From contig JBEWZL010000013.1 in assembly GCA_045837725.1 (NCBI GenBank), positions 372,001-436,000 on the forward strand: a stretch of DNA of 64,000 nt. Reading direction: 5' to 3'. The first letter of the stretch is position 1, and every line of letters starts with the position of its first letter. A model generated the notes under the pieces. The model had not been told where the DNA came from. It did no database searches and worked only from the letters and a program-made list of their open reading frames with translations. The translations under genes and the position numbers were made by a program. This document shows positions 1 through 11,433 of the stretch, one piece after another. The stretch is from Vermamoeba vermiformis (Eukaryota > Tubulinea > Echinamoebida).

Positions 1-1263
1 AGATGTACTTGCTGTAGTCGAGCATGGTGCTTGTACCGTCCACCAGTGCACCTATAATATCACATAATGTTAACTAAGTGTAAATACAAAATAAATTCTT
101 GAAATTTGGATCTTTCTTTAGAATGATATTGGACAGATTTGTAAAGTACAAATAGGATTATATGAGAGTATATACGATACTTACCCCATACTAAGTGCAT
201 AATACCGCGTTCTCTATTATCGCGCATCCGTTGCATTTTGTACGAGAATTGTTTCCTCGATTGCTCGACGAGATCTTGCATTAAGAGTCGCTTGACGGTG
301 AGTCCCTGCCAGTGCAAGAAGGGCGTATAATAGGTCGTGTAATTGTACATGTAGAGCAGTTGGTAAATGAAGAACAGACTCTCGTAGCAGGCATTGAAGA
401 TCGGCCAAACGACTTTAAATATCGCTAGTAGCACTCTGAATATGACCTATACGTATATGCAAGTGTTACAATACATTTTGTAGCGATTTGGAAGCGTTTT
501 GAAGCGGATGTGATCCGGCAGTACACGCGATCGAAAACTCGATTGAAAGAAGTGCACTTACATTTCTGCGCAAAGGTCTATCTTGATCGCCATCTTGTGG
601 CATGGGTGGCAAGCGAAAGAAGTCAGAATCAACTGGTCCATTGCCGAATTTGTCTTTGTAATAGCGATCGAGCTTGTCTTTCAAATAAGGAACTCCAACC
701 TAGTTAAATAGACCATATAAATTATTACATATTCATAATAGTGCTATTCTCGCATTTGGTTACCAAAAAGAACAAGCTCCACTTCTTGTGAGAAGATTTC
801 AAAGGCAGGGATTTGCCATCTACACTTGTAAGGCATCTCTTAAGGCCATAGAAATTTTCTGAGAATGAACCGTCTATATAAATCAGTAGTTAGCATAAAG
901 TAACTTCGTTTATAACGTTGTAATAATTCTAACGATTTTTTCGGATCGGGAACTGTGATCGTACCGTAATATTTTAAATAATGCTTCTCCATTATAAATA
1001 ATGCTCCATAAAATAGCTCGTCCATATATTTTAAGCACCAGTTCAATATTGGGATACGTTGTGACAAGATCTGAAAATAATTATTAATATTCAATTAGGG
1101 CTATTTTGATAATTAAATAGAAAATAAAATAATTATTAATACATACCGAGAACATATATTTAATAGCAGGCTTTAATGAGGGCATCATTTGAGTTTGAAT
1201 AAACATTTCAAAAAAAGATGGCCTGCTGGCATCCGCAGGGTTGAAATTATACAGAATATTCAT
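1..1263 (-). CDS. PEX12: Peroxin-12 (PEX12), N-terminal part
   Basis: PEX12 is a membrane component of the peroxisomal RING ubiquitin ligase (PEX2/10/12) that ubiquitylates the import receptor PEX5. Six exons join in frame: 1263-1147, 1070-965, 873-764, 699-562, 446-185 and 51-1, giving about 261 residues. Recognisable family motifs in order are PSFFEMF near the start, the exon-3 motif SFSENFYGLKR (close to the animal sequence), VPYLKDKL, and the membrane stretch around FKVVWPIFNACYESLFFIYQL. The C-terminal RING-like domain lies beyond position 1, so the gene is cut by the window, not broken. The ATG at 1263 is the first in frame and fits the family's usual N-terminus. The second intron was placed because only that joint aligns the YYDGSFSENFYGLKR segment with other PEX12 proteins. 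Confidence is high for identity and moderate for each splice site. Confidence 0.88.
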
Positions 1264-1636
1264 GGTGTTGTACTATATACAATAATATTATATGTGTGCT
1301 GTTCAACAGCATCAAGTTGAAATGAAAATTTCCTTTTCGGTCATTTTTGACTGTCACGAGACAGATCGAACACGCTTACGTCAGGAGTTGTTATTATATT
1401 ATACTAGTATCATTGGTACGATAACTCATCGCAATTTAAAGCTGCATTCGAGCAGCAAAGAAAAGAACTTGATCTGAATAATTGAAAACTAGCTTGATTT
1501 AACTCCAAAAGCACTCAGGTAATTTTTAAAATAATTTAACATAACCACCATTAAATAGCATATTAATTATAATTACGACAGACCCCGTCAGGATTTTTCT
1601 AATTTTTCACCTTTCAATTCCAGATCCTTCAACGCG
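1264..1636. promoter_or_regulatory. Divergent promoter between PEX12 and RNF170-like gene
   Basis: A 373-bp AT-rich gap separates two genes that point away from each other, so it should hold both promoters. I see no convincing TATA box. A 61-codon open stretch on the + strand (1292-1477) has no family resemblance and I do not call it a gene. Confidence 0.4.
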
Positions 1637-2672
1637 ATGCTGAGTTCAAATACGATCTATTTAATCAATGGTGGAGTGACACTATTAATACTATTAGGCC
1701 TGCAATATTGGCTCAATAAGAACAGATACAAAAAACGAGCCAGAAAACGAAGTCTGTTTGCCGACACTACAGTGGTGGTAGGCGGTGCTGCAGCGCCACC
1801 AGTAGACTCGATATATACTTGTCCTATTTGTTTGCAAACATTAACTGATGCTTGTGAAGCACTGCCTTGCGGACATACTTATTGCGGTAAGATCCACCAA
1901 ATCCGTTCCAAAACCCCACATAATAATAGTGCAAATAAGATCCTATATTACACATATAATATTATAACTATATGATATTTAAAACGATGTTATAAGCCTT
2001 AAGAAAGGTGTTTTCAACATTGAAATTTCGAGGAATCATGGTAATGTCGTACTAACGCCTCCATTACTAGCCTCGTGTGCCGTCAATCACTGGCACAGCA
2101 CTGGCCAGTCGAATAGAATGCTCTGTCCCGTCGATCAGAAGCGCATTGATTTCTTCGTACCGGACTATACTTTGCGACAGTATTGTACTGCTATCAAGAG
2201 TAGACTAGGCGTAAGATAATGATACTTTAATATAATATTAGAATAGGATACTAATACTCCTTGCGTAGACTCGTAATTTTGGTATGGATCTGAATAACGA
2301 GTACGAATTGGATGCGTACAATACGAAATTCTATAAGCAATCGAGCGATTGGGTAAATAATAGCGCTATATTATAGTATTAATATTAATATAACAAAATA
2401 TATTCCAGTTTGGACTGAATTTCAAGCTGTTAACGCGGTTACACTACGATATCAAATTAGTGGATCTGAAACTCAAACTGTGCTATTATTTGGCGCTAAT
2501 ATCCGTGTTCATATACATACTGATACCATTTGATATCATACCTGAAGGAGAATACGGCCTTTACTTCGTTATCGGCCTCGTAGATGACCTCTTAATTGCA
2601 TTTTTTGTTTTTAATCTGCTGGGCAGTCTGTACAAATATCATATATTGAAAAACGGCTTAGATATGTCTTAA
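1637..2672 (+). CDS. RNF170-like RING E3 ubiquitin ligase with DUF1232
   Basis: Likely an ER-membrane ubiquitin ligase of the RNF170 family, which in animals ubiquitylates activated IP3 receptors. Exons 1637-1886, 2071-2210, 2269-2352 and 2409-2672 give 245 residues. Residues 6-24 form an N-terminal membrane segment. A RING finger follows (CPICLQTL, CGHTYCASCAVNHW, MLCPVDQK, about residues 61-112). The C-terminus is a DUF1232 membrane domain with the typical PFDIIPEGEYGLYFVIGLVD core near residues 195-215. This TM-RING-DUF1232 order is that of RNF170. The RING's last Cys pair is C-P-V-D, so it deviates from the usual CxxC. The gene is divergent from PEX12. Family confidence is good; the substrate is unknown here. 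Confidence 0.85.
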
Positions 2673-3137
2673 TGTATTCATATACTTGTAAATAAAGTCC
2701 CTTTGTACAATCGAAACGTTCACGGGGACCGGGTCCGGGGACTCAAACCGAGATCTCCAAAAAAATTGCAACTTTTGATGACGTGTATACCTCTAATAAG
2801 GTCGAGAATTACTAATACATTGCTAAGCTATTATCGCTCGTTGGATGTGGATTTGTCGATACAAATTTCTAATAAAGAATCAGAAGATTTGTTATTCATC
2901 AGTACTATCATCACGATGGAGGAGCTAATCATTCCTGTTCATATTGAGGCTCCGATCCGTCGATATTGAAACAAATCTCCGATCAGATCACAGCTTGCTA
3001 ATGGCACCAAGGAATACTCCGCAATTAAGAAAAATTTATTAAAACATCCGCAGCGTTATTAACGCAATTTTATACATGCCAGTGTCATACTTGCCACGCA
3101 TCTCTTACGTTGAGTGACAGTTTTCACTACTGAGCTC
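2673..3137. other. Convergent intergenic region
   Basis: This gap lies between two gene 3' ends (RNF170-like on +, methyltransferase on -). An AATAAA polyadenylation-like signal sits near 2690. An 88-codon open stretch at 2703-2969 shows no domain or homology I recognise and is probably chance. A short G/C-rich near-palindrome occurs around 2723-2740. Nothing else is seen. Confidence 0.4.
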
Positions 3138-6100
3138 TTAGATCGAATCTTTTGACTTGGATTTGTCGTCCGCATCTCCATCCGCGTACTCAATCTCTTC
3201 TTCGCCGATAATTTTGCTGAACGTATGTGTCGGCTTATGCGAGACATAATTAGGCGGCGTAGGTACTTTCTTATTATAGCATTCTTCGCACAAATCAAAG
3301 TTGAAGCACGAGTTGCATTTGTAACGGGCACCAATGATAGGTCTAACGCCGCAATTGTCACTAAAACAGCGGTATTAGTCGTGATTCGTGAAAACGACCC
3401 GTAAAACAGCAAGAATATAAATTAAAAGTTTCTCCGGAGTTTGATCCGATCGGAGAGCCTCGCGATACGAATCAAACCGAAAATGAAATTGTGGTATTCA
3501 GTGAACGTACCACTTCACCCAATGATGCGCTCTCTGCGGCTCAAGAATCAGATCTACATCGTGCGACACGTCGTGATTACGCGGCTCTTTTTTGTTGAAG
3601 AAACATTTTTGACCTGGATGCCATCGGTTATTAGTGGTCTTACTATCGTTAATATATGTTAATATACTTACACATATTCAAGTTGATACATTGCAAGCAG
3701 CGGAGTCGCGGTCCGATAATCGGGAAAGTTTCACAACCCGCGCACCGATAGCGATGAACGGAGAAACCTCCAGCGAGTTGTGGGAGCTAAAATTATAGCA
3801 ATCAGTTATTGAATCGATTTCATATTTCTAATGTGTGTATAGATTGTTTTAGGTTTGCGGGATCAAGAAAAAATATACCATTTATGCTTTTGTTAATATT
3901 GCTAATTATATATTAGCTTGGAAATTTACGAGTATAAATTTAGATCGTGCACCAAAACAGCACCGCGTACCTCAAAGCATTCCCATCTGTGTCTATCATC
4001 GTGACTTGAACCCAACTCCTCCGGCACGATTTTCTTGTCATAACACTCTGTGCTACGATTAGAATGACAACTATGACACGGAGTAGTAGCACGGTACCTT
4101 CGCATAGATCGTAATCAGGGCAATCTGCGCAAGAGAATCGAATGCCCCACAAGGGCCGGACTTTGCAGCCGTTACCTACATTGAAATGTGATTAGATTGA
4201 GTCGCGTGGCAGATTTAATCGTCGAGACATGACACTCACATTCGTAGTACTCGTGGAAGGCCATTTCATCGAGCAAGTTACTCAGCTTGAAGTACTCTTG
4301 TTCGTTCAACTTCTCTTCTTTGAAGCACTTGTCGCAGTAGTCCTTGTTCGGAATAGCTCTGTTCTTCCATCTGCACACACGTTAGGAATAGCTTGTAGTT
4401 GAAAATACGAGTGCGAATGCTTGCCTAGTGTGGCCAACACGAATAAACTGCGAGCACTTGTCGCATTGAATCAAGTCGTGGTCCCAGTCATAGTACTCGC
4501 CCAGCTGGTTTCCCAAGGTGAGCCAGCCCTTGCGAATGTTGTGATTTCGACCGAACAACTCGACTTTCCTCGCGCCAGGGAACATTCGTTCGATAATATG
4601 ATACAGCTGTTCTGGCTTCTGCGACTTCTTTCGCGTCTCGGCAAAAATCACGTCGTTGTTGACTTTCGGAATAAACTCCAAAAAGGCACCTGTCGCGGGA
4701 TCTTTCTTGACGCCAATCAGACAAATCTCTGATGAGTGAAGAATATAGAAGCCTTGACTGATGTGCAAGTTGTTGTTGATCGTCTTTTTGATCCAAATAA
4801 TCTACTACCGATTAACAACATGTCCGTGCCCGCTGTAAAGTTAAGACTTACTCTATCTACATAATTATAGCCCCAGCGATTCAAGCACTCGAAGGCGAAT
4901 TGGAATTGAGAGTTGATCGTCCACAAGAAGATAAATCCTCTCTTGGACAGCGAGCCAACATCGAGATCCATAATCTCTTCGTTCGACATGGTGTTGTACT
5001 GCAATGCGAAGTTACTGTTATTGAACATAGTCTTCTCGTCGGAAGTGTGTTGTCCTCCTCGAATACGCCTGCAAAACGCTCATGTAAGAACGAGGATGTT
5101 ACAGCTCTAAAGTGCTCTTCTTACCATGGTGGATCAATGAGAACAACGTCAAAATCACTTCCAAGAGCAGGCAAATGTGTGTACCGGACATCGCAGTTAA
5201 TGTACGTGCCTTCTTTCCACTTCACTTTCTGCCAGTCTGAATCGTCTTCGTACGGATCCACGTACTTTTCGATTGTGGCACGCATCTGATCCAATCCTCT
5301 AATTGCCAAGTCCTCACTAGAAATCAAATATCAGTACAAAAGGCATGGAGTGGGTCGTACTTACGGATAATTCAAGTGCTGTGGCTCTAGCATGTCCAGG
5401 CCAGTCTCCATTTCAGTGTTGAGTTGCGTGTTGACCTTCCTCATGGCCTCACCTTCTTTTTCATTCTCAGGCTCAACATCGTTCTCGTAGTGATTGCTGT
5501 TCTTAGCTGCCCTCTTTAGTGCAATGTTTCTAGCCTTCGGATCCGCCGGTAGTTCTCCAACGCGCCGCCTTTTTCGCTTTGGTTCGTCAACTCCGTCGCC
5601 GTTTGTTTTATTCTGCTGCTCCTCGCTACTCACAGGCTCACCGACATTTGTATTATTGTTATTATTATTGCCGCTGTATTCGTGTCCATTGGTATTGTTT
5701 GTGTTATTCGGTGGATTATCTTCCCCGTTAACTTCTCCGTCAGTTTGTTGCTTCTCTTCCGCTTCTCTGCGCCAGCTTTCGTGCACTACTGTTGCATCTA
5801 CGGGATTAAGCTCTCCGTCTAAGTACATTCGCTCGGGATACATCGTCCAACCTGCTCGAAATTAGCGATCCATCACCTGGATGCAAATTTGTTTCGATAA
5901 ATTTTAAAAATCAGGGTTGGCTCTAATAATAGTAAAATTGGAATTGTTAATATATAGATATTAATATTAGCATATTTGCAAGTCAATCGATCGCAAAATA
6001 AATCAATAAAACAAGAAGTGTTCAGATTTACGTAAAATTAATTAAATATTAAATCAAACAGGCAACCGATGCCCCGATCTCACAAGCAAAAAATATCTTA

Positions 6101-6319
6101 ATACTGACGCTTACCAAGTACTTCGTACGCGTTCTCCGTCGCATCTCCGTCAAGCCGCCGTTTACGTTGTTCTTCAATCAATGCTTGGTCCAACGACGCT
6201 GCAAAAGTTTTCTCGGAATAATAACCAGCGGGCTTGCGAGTATTGCGTGTCGGTCGGTAGGTCTGATCGTCGGGATTCTCCTCATTGTCCGAAGAGGAAT
6301 TGCGCCGTCGCTTGCTCAT
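3138..6319 (-). CDS. MT-A70 (METTL3-like) adenine methyltransferase fused to ZZ zinc fingers
   Basis: Predicted SAM-dependent N6-adenine methyltransferase acting on RNA or DNA. Eleven exons (6319-6115, 5851-5365, 5316-5125, 5068-4852, 4801-4425, 4370-4240, 4175-4098, 4047-3971, 3786-3672, 3613-3511, 3360-3138) join in frame to 734 residues. The first ~260 residues are charged and Asn-rich, with a KRKRRR basic cluster. The MT-A70 domain (about 270-480) holds NCDVRYTHLP, the catalytic DPPW (~291-294), GFIFLW, RWGYNYVDRIIWIK, ELFGRNHNIRKGWLTLGNQL and VELFGR, matching METTL3 rather than METTL14 (EPPL). After it come a CDKC...W...CDKC zinc module (~481-515) and three ZZ-type zinc fingers (~536-588, 590-660, 661-725), each with CxxC, CxxC and a terminal His pair. 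Intron 5 is GC-AG. Exon 1 is joined by inference: a strong GTAAGC site and CTAAT-CAG acceptor keep the frame; otherwise the start is the ATG at 5843. Identity of the catalytic domain is certain; the substrate is not. Confidence 0.85.
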
Positions 6320-6682
6320 GGCGCGGAAGACCGAGGAAGTTAGGAGATATTGCGCAGGTATTCAGCAATGTAATATAAATCCTGTCGGCGCTGAACCGAA
6401 GAGAAAACTAAATTATTAATTAGCCGCACGTGATTTCCCATTTTAGCAAACTCGTGCGGGAAACTAATATACGAGGTTGTCGACCAAACCTTTTTCTGTA
6501 TCTTAATTATTGTTTTTTTTTAGCTACCAAAGTCAACCAAAGACAAACAAAATATTTTGATAAGAGCTCGTGTCTAACATCCATCCCCTCGGATACTCCT
6601 GATGCTTATTTTCATCTCTGCAACTGGACCTCAGTTTTGAATCTTATTATTATTTCATTCTTCTTGATTTAAGACACAACTA
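6320..6682. promoter_or_regulatory. Divergent promoter, methyltransferase and GATA gene
   Basis: A 363-bp gap lies between two start codons pointing outward. A CACGTG E-box core is at 6427-6432. A T-rich run lies near 6510-6520, before the GATA start. No other clear element is visible. Confidence 0.4.
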
Positions 6683-8110
6683 ATGGAACCCAAAAGTGAA
6701 GAAAATGAAAGCAATACAAGTAGCGACGCGGACGATATGGTGGCAGAGCAGGATGACTCTAACCCGATGCCGATCGAGGCGCAAAAACAAGAAGAAGATC
6801 TAAAATCCATCTGGGCAAGGGTAAATAGTTTTAGCAATGAAATTTAACACACCACTTGGATCCAAACTTCTTAGATTAGTTTCATTAAGTAGTTTAACTC
6901 ATCTAAGTGACACCAAAAATTAATCTACTAACCCATCTGCCTAGGTAAAATTACATGGACAGAAATTGACAGCCTTGGGGTCAAATGCGCTCGATAAAAA
7001 AGAGCAGAACTTCACCGAGCTCAGAAAGACTGTCGTAGATTTAATTAAGGACGCCATAAGTCTTGGTATCAAAGATGAAATAGTCAATACTCTGATTGTA
7101 GACGGAGATATCTATGGATCTTTTCAATTTTCAAAAAACAAACGAAGAAGGAAACATGACGGCAAAAAGGTAAAACTTGATTAAAATGCTCTAGATCAAG
7201 CGGCTTTCATCCGGATCTGTATAAGCAATAACGGTTCAACTTCAATAGGACGAAGAGTTGTACTGTCGAATATGCGGTACGAAGGAGACAAGCGAGTGGC
7301 GACGAGGCCAAGATGGCTCCAAGTCGTATCCTTTTATTCTTATGGATTAGCATTTAATGATTCTGAATTGATCGGCATTTATACGTGAACATACGGAAAA
7401 TTTAATTATTAAATTTTTATGGCACCAAGAAATTTTGAACCGTTTTAATACCGCGGATGCAGAGCTGTGGTTAATCATTAAAACGGGCCTATTTTAAGCG
7501 CCCCTAAACGCAACTTTGCAAAGCTATTTAATTAATCCCACTCTAAATATGGATAAAATCTATATAAGTAAATTCAACTGTTTTCGGAGGTAAACTCCGA
7601 TTGTACCAATTTCACCCGTTGTTGTTCCTTCACTCGCACCCTTTTAGGTTGTGTAACGCTTGCGGACTCCACTACTCGAAAATTCTGAAAAAAGAACGCT
7701 CTAACGCATCCAAAGGCGTTGGCCCAATCAAAGTTAACAATCTCTTGAACCCACCATCAGATGATAATAGTGATTCAGACCCGCAACCACCCCCTTTCCA
7801 TCTACCGTCCAATGTGCAGCGCATGGCGTTTCAATCCCCGCAAACACCAACTGTTTACAATTTTCACTCGTACACGCCACTACCAGCATCGAACAACTCC
7901 CCTGTGAATAATAACCCTCAGGTACCCTCGAATCCAATGCCCAACAATTTCAAAATGCACAGAGCAAGCCAACCAACGCGACCAAAACCGCCTCTCGATG
8001 TAAATACAGAGCAAGCCCGCCAAAATCCAATGCATCAACCACAAGCTAACCAGCAAGCACAAAGCGCATCTATTGTCATTCACCCGCCTCTGCAAACATG
8101 GAAACAGTGA
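6683..8110 (+). CDS. GATA-type zinc finger transcription factor
   Basis: A sequence-specific DNA-binding regulator expected to recognise GATA motifs in the nucleus. Exons 6683-6820, 6945-7169, 7249-7325 and 7648-8110 encode 300 residues. The N-terminus is acidic and Ser-rich. Residues ~55-120 look helical and end in a basic KNKRRRKHDGKK patch. The single GATA finger (about 124-150) reads CRICGTKETSEWRRGQDG, then LCNACGLHYSK, that is CX2C-X17-CX2C with the conserved W-R-R-G. The C-terminal half is rich in Pro, Gln and Asn, as in activation domains. The third intron (322 nt) splits the finger between its two Cys pairs. Similar one-finger GATA proteins occur in fungi, plants and amoebae, and the target genes cannot be inferred. 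Confidence 0.9.
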
Positions 8111-8351
8111 GGAAAGCGAAAACTCGGCTATTTTAGATACGTCACCCATTTCGGCAGATCGGTTCACGAACGAGTTTACTGGGTATAAGCTTGAGCACAA
8201 TAATAACCGGACAACAACAACTGTATTATATTCTTGATAAATAATAAAGTCGTAAGCGCTACGACTTTAATTACACAACAAAAAAAAAATCGGGGATCTA
8301 CGTGATAAGAATTGCTATTTTTTTATTGTATAATCAGAAATCATAGTCTCG

Positions 8352-10702
8352 CTAATAGTACCTTGGCGCGTTATTATTCGAGCCGTAGTTATTCGTATTA
8401 CTTCCACCACCGGATGGATTTAAATTTTGTTGTGCCATTAGCAGATCGGCAATATGCTGCATCGTGTCTTGTTGCTAACATAAAAAAACACGATTAATAC
8501 ACGATTCGAAAAGCTAATATTGCAATTTTTGCGTGTCCCTTTGGCACATGTAATTGCACGTGTGTTTGGGAAATAGATTTCGGATTATTACCTGCCCTGG
8601 CACATTTTGTTGAGTTTGCAACGGCTGGCTTGGAGTTGCTCCAGCGCCTCCATAGCCTAAATTTAGTCCAGTACCACCACCGCCTTGCAATAGTTGCGCT
8701 AGTTGTGACATTTGCGATAATACCGCGGATTGATCTGTTGGAACTCCGGTTGGATTAGCAAGCCCTGTTAATCCCTGCGACAAAAGAGGATTGCTCAATA
8801 ACGCTAATAATTGTGGATTCAACGTTAGTAACGGATTAGCGAGCGCAGGATTCATGTTCAAAGGGTTGCTCAGATTTAAAGGTGCGCCGACGCCGAGCTG
8901 ACCCAGAGTAGGACCCATATTATCGCGATCCGTTCTGACGGGTCCAGACTTGGTCTCATCCTTCTTCGGTCTACGAAAGATCGATTAGATACAACATTTC
9001 AGATTCTACGCTTAAAAATTTCGAGCGGTAAATTATTTTGAATGGATGACACGCTTACCTCTGGACATGAGCGAATTTAATGTCTAATGAACCTCCTAGT
9101 AGCGGTGCTCCTTGCTGAGTGTCATAAACCTTCTGGCAATCCCTCAAATCCCAAAACTCAACAAACTTCTGGCTGTTTCAACAAGATCTCGTTAGATAAA
9201 TTAAACTAATCGTGAACTGATGCACGACAACATGTACTTCAATAATCATAAATGCGTTTGATAAAGTATATGAAGGGACGTCGGTTTAACTAAAATTAGT
9301 TTGTGTTGATTTTTGATGTGTTCACGAACGGATCATTTGCACCGGTCATCGCAGGAAGGTTATTCCGAATTTGAACTAAATATAGCGCAATTTGCTTACG
9401 TTGGACTATTTCGGCAGTCACGCACTTCGCGGACGTCTCCCAGCCCTTCAAAAAACTTGCGAACTTCAGTGTTTCCAATTGGTTGTGTCGCGTTACGTAT
9501 GGTGATAAATAAAGTTCCCTAAATTTACTATATTTAGTATAGTGGACTGGCTATTCGGTCCAGTAGTCAACAGCTAATCAACAGCGATCTCAACTCCCTT
9601 TTTGAGTACTTACGTTGTTAGGGTCCTCGTCTTGGTCCTTATCTTCGTCTTTCGGCAGCGAGTAATGAATATCAATCTTAAATTAATTAATGCCATTAGC
9701 TTCGGTTCCCAATAAACAGCAATAAAGAGCCGATAAATGCGATTTTAAATTCGTGGATTGACAGTAAATTAGAATTTGCTATATAAGTCGATTTAATATA
9801 TATTAAATGCTCTATTAATAAACTGGAGTACTCACCGAACGCCCGTTCACTTTGTAGTCCTGCAACTCTCGCTTAGCTTTGTCAGCGTGCCTCAGATCGT
9901 ACTAAATCAAACGAAAAAACATAAGGTTGGTTAATATGCTTAATAAGATAACAAAAAGGATTTCATAAAACAAAAATTTGGCTTCAGAAAATTGGCGTTT
10001 CAGATTCGCTCGAGCTCATTTAATTCAATCAAATTTTTAATGAGGAGTATTGTATCATAACCATCTCTAATATCCACTCGCAACTTAAGGTCTTATATGG
10101 ATAAGAAGCTTATTGATTCAAAGTGAAAAGGATTGGATTTGATCGATAGTCAGAAAAATGTGAGTCCAGCTCGATTATTGCTTTAATTTTGCTCAAAATG
10201 GCTATGTTCTAAATTAAAAGGATTCAGTCTCATTTACTCACGTAAGTGATGAAAGCCATGCCTCGCTTGGAGATTAGGTTAAAGAACTTCTTAATCTTTC
10301 CGTATTTTGCAAACATTTGCTCAATATCATCTGGGCTGTAATCATAAGATATATTTCTCACGAATAAAGTTCGAGTTGGTTTTTCTTTGGCGGGTGGCTC
10401 AGATTTCTCGTTGTGGCGGCTTGGATAAGGGTCGTAGCGTGGAGGACCTGCAAGAAAAAAATCGTAAATTTACAGACTCACGTAATTCATGCTATTGGCG
10501 CGTGAAGGTCACTCCGTTGCAGCGTCATAAATTATTTCATTTTTTTTCAATTCATTAAATCTAACGTTATCTTTTCATTTTCTCGCTCTCATTACAGTAT
10601 AAATGATTTAAAAATAATTAATATCGAATGCTCACCTCTGTCAGACCCCCCGCGACCGGAGTATCCGCCTCGCGCGTATGGATGATCTCTTTGTCTGCTC
10701 AT
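8352..10702 (-). CDS. Mei2-like protein with two RRM domains
   Basis: A likely RNA-binding protein. Exons 10702-10636, 10447-10242, 9901-9836, 9676-9614, 9518-9400, 9172-9059, 8970-8592 and 8474-8352 give 378 residues. The N-terminus is Arg/Gly-rich (YARGGYSGRGG). RRM1 (~37-112) carries RNP2 TLFVRNIS and RNP1 RGMAFITY. RRM2 (~134-210) carries TLFITIRNA and KFVEFWDLRDC. The spacing and RRM2 wording resemble the first two RRMs of Mei2/AML proteins, which act in meiosis and differentiation. The distinctive third Mei2 RRM is absent; the C-terminus is instead a low-complexity Leu/Asn/Gln tail. It could equally be called a generic tandem-RRM protein. The last exon ends in APRYY and a TAG stop. The start ATG begins an RS/RG-rich leader with no upstream alternative. 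Confidence 0.75.
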
Positions 10703-10810
10703 TCTATCTAATCTAATACACTGTCTCTTGATATATAATAATACTAATGATATCTACAAATAATAAATAAGACTGCTGTTGTTGTGCTGCCTCGCTCGCT
10801 CGTGCAATTT

Positions 10811-11293
10811 ATGTCGTGTAAAACTCCAAGAAAAAGCACGCCTTCCAAAACCGAAAAGAGTGGCTACATCGATGCATTTAATGAATTAAGTACGTGTACA
10901 TGTAATAGGCAGGTAAATTGAATTGTGTTAAAACCTAGCGATTGATGCCTGTAACCACTCATACTATCTCTGCGTGCTCTACCTATCTCGATTTTCCACG
11001 ATTCATTTCAATTTTACCAATGTTGTGGCTCAACATTAACTTCTCTTCCTCAGAATGACACTTTGATTGCCGCAGTTTTAAAACTTATTCGCCGTTAATT
11101 AACGCAGCTCCCGCTCGAGATTGAACTCATATATCCTCCAGATATTCTAGTCCTTACATGTACTTTCGTCATCGTAGAAATCGGCTTCATCCACAATCGC
11201 TACCATTGGAGAGATTCGAATCTGGTCTTGATTTTTATACCCCGTTTCAATTTCGAGCTGAAAGCTTTGAAACGTGTTCTTTTATCCTCAATA
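10811..11293 (+). CDS. Possible small protein, unrecognised
   Basis: An ATG at 10811 opens a basic Lys/Thr/Ser-rich stretch (MSCKTPRKSTPSKTEK...). Two acceptor-like sites downstream lead to a 60-codon open stretch (about 11109-11293) rich in Ile, Leu and aromatic residues, ending in TGA. Exons 10811-10911, ~11053-11073 and 11107-11293 would join in frame to about 103 residues, but this requires a 33-nt intron, shorter than any other I found here. I recognise no domain. It could also be the 5' untranslated part of the RasGEF gene. Confidence is low. Confidence 0.28.
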
Positions 11294-11433
11294 TGAGTAT
11301 GACACTGATTTTCTATTCTTTATCTCGCTAAGATCATCGTCTAACGGTCAAATTGTGATATGGTTCCGATTAAATTTAATTTGTTTATCGAACGTTGTGA
11401 CAAACAACAACTCGCTGTAGTACCTTATATTTA

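Noticed and set aside
2703-2969. An 88-codon open stretch between two gene ends
   Set aside because: No homology, codon use unlike neighbours and located in a 3'-3' gap. Likely chance.
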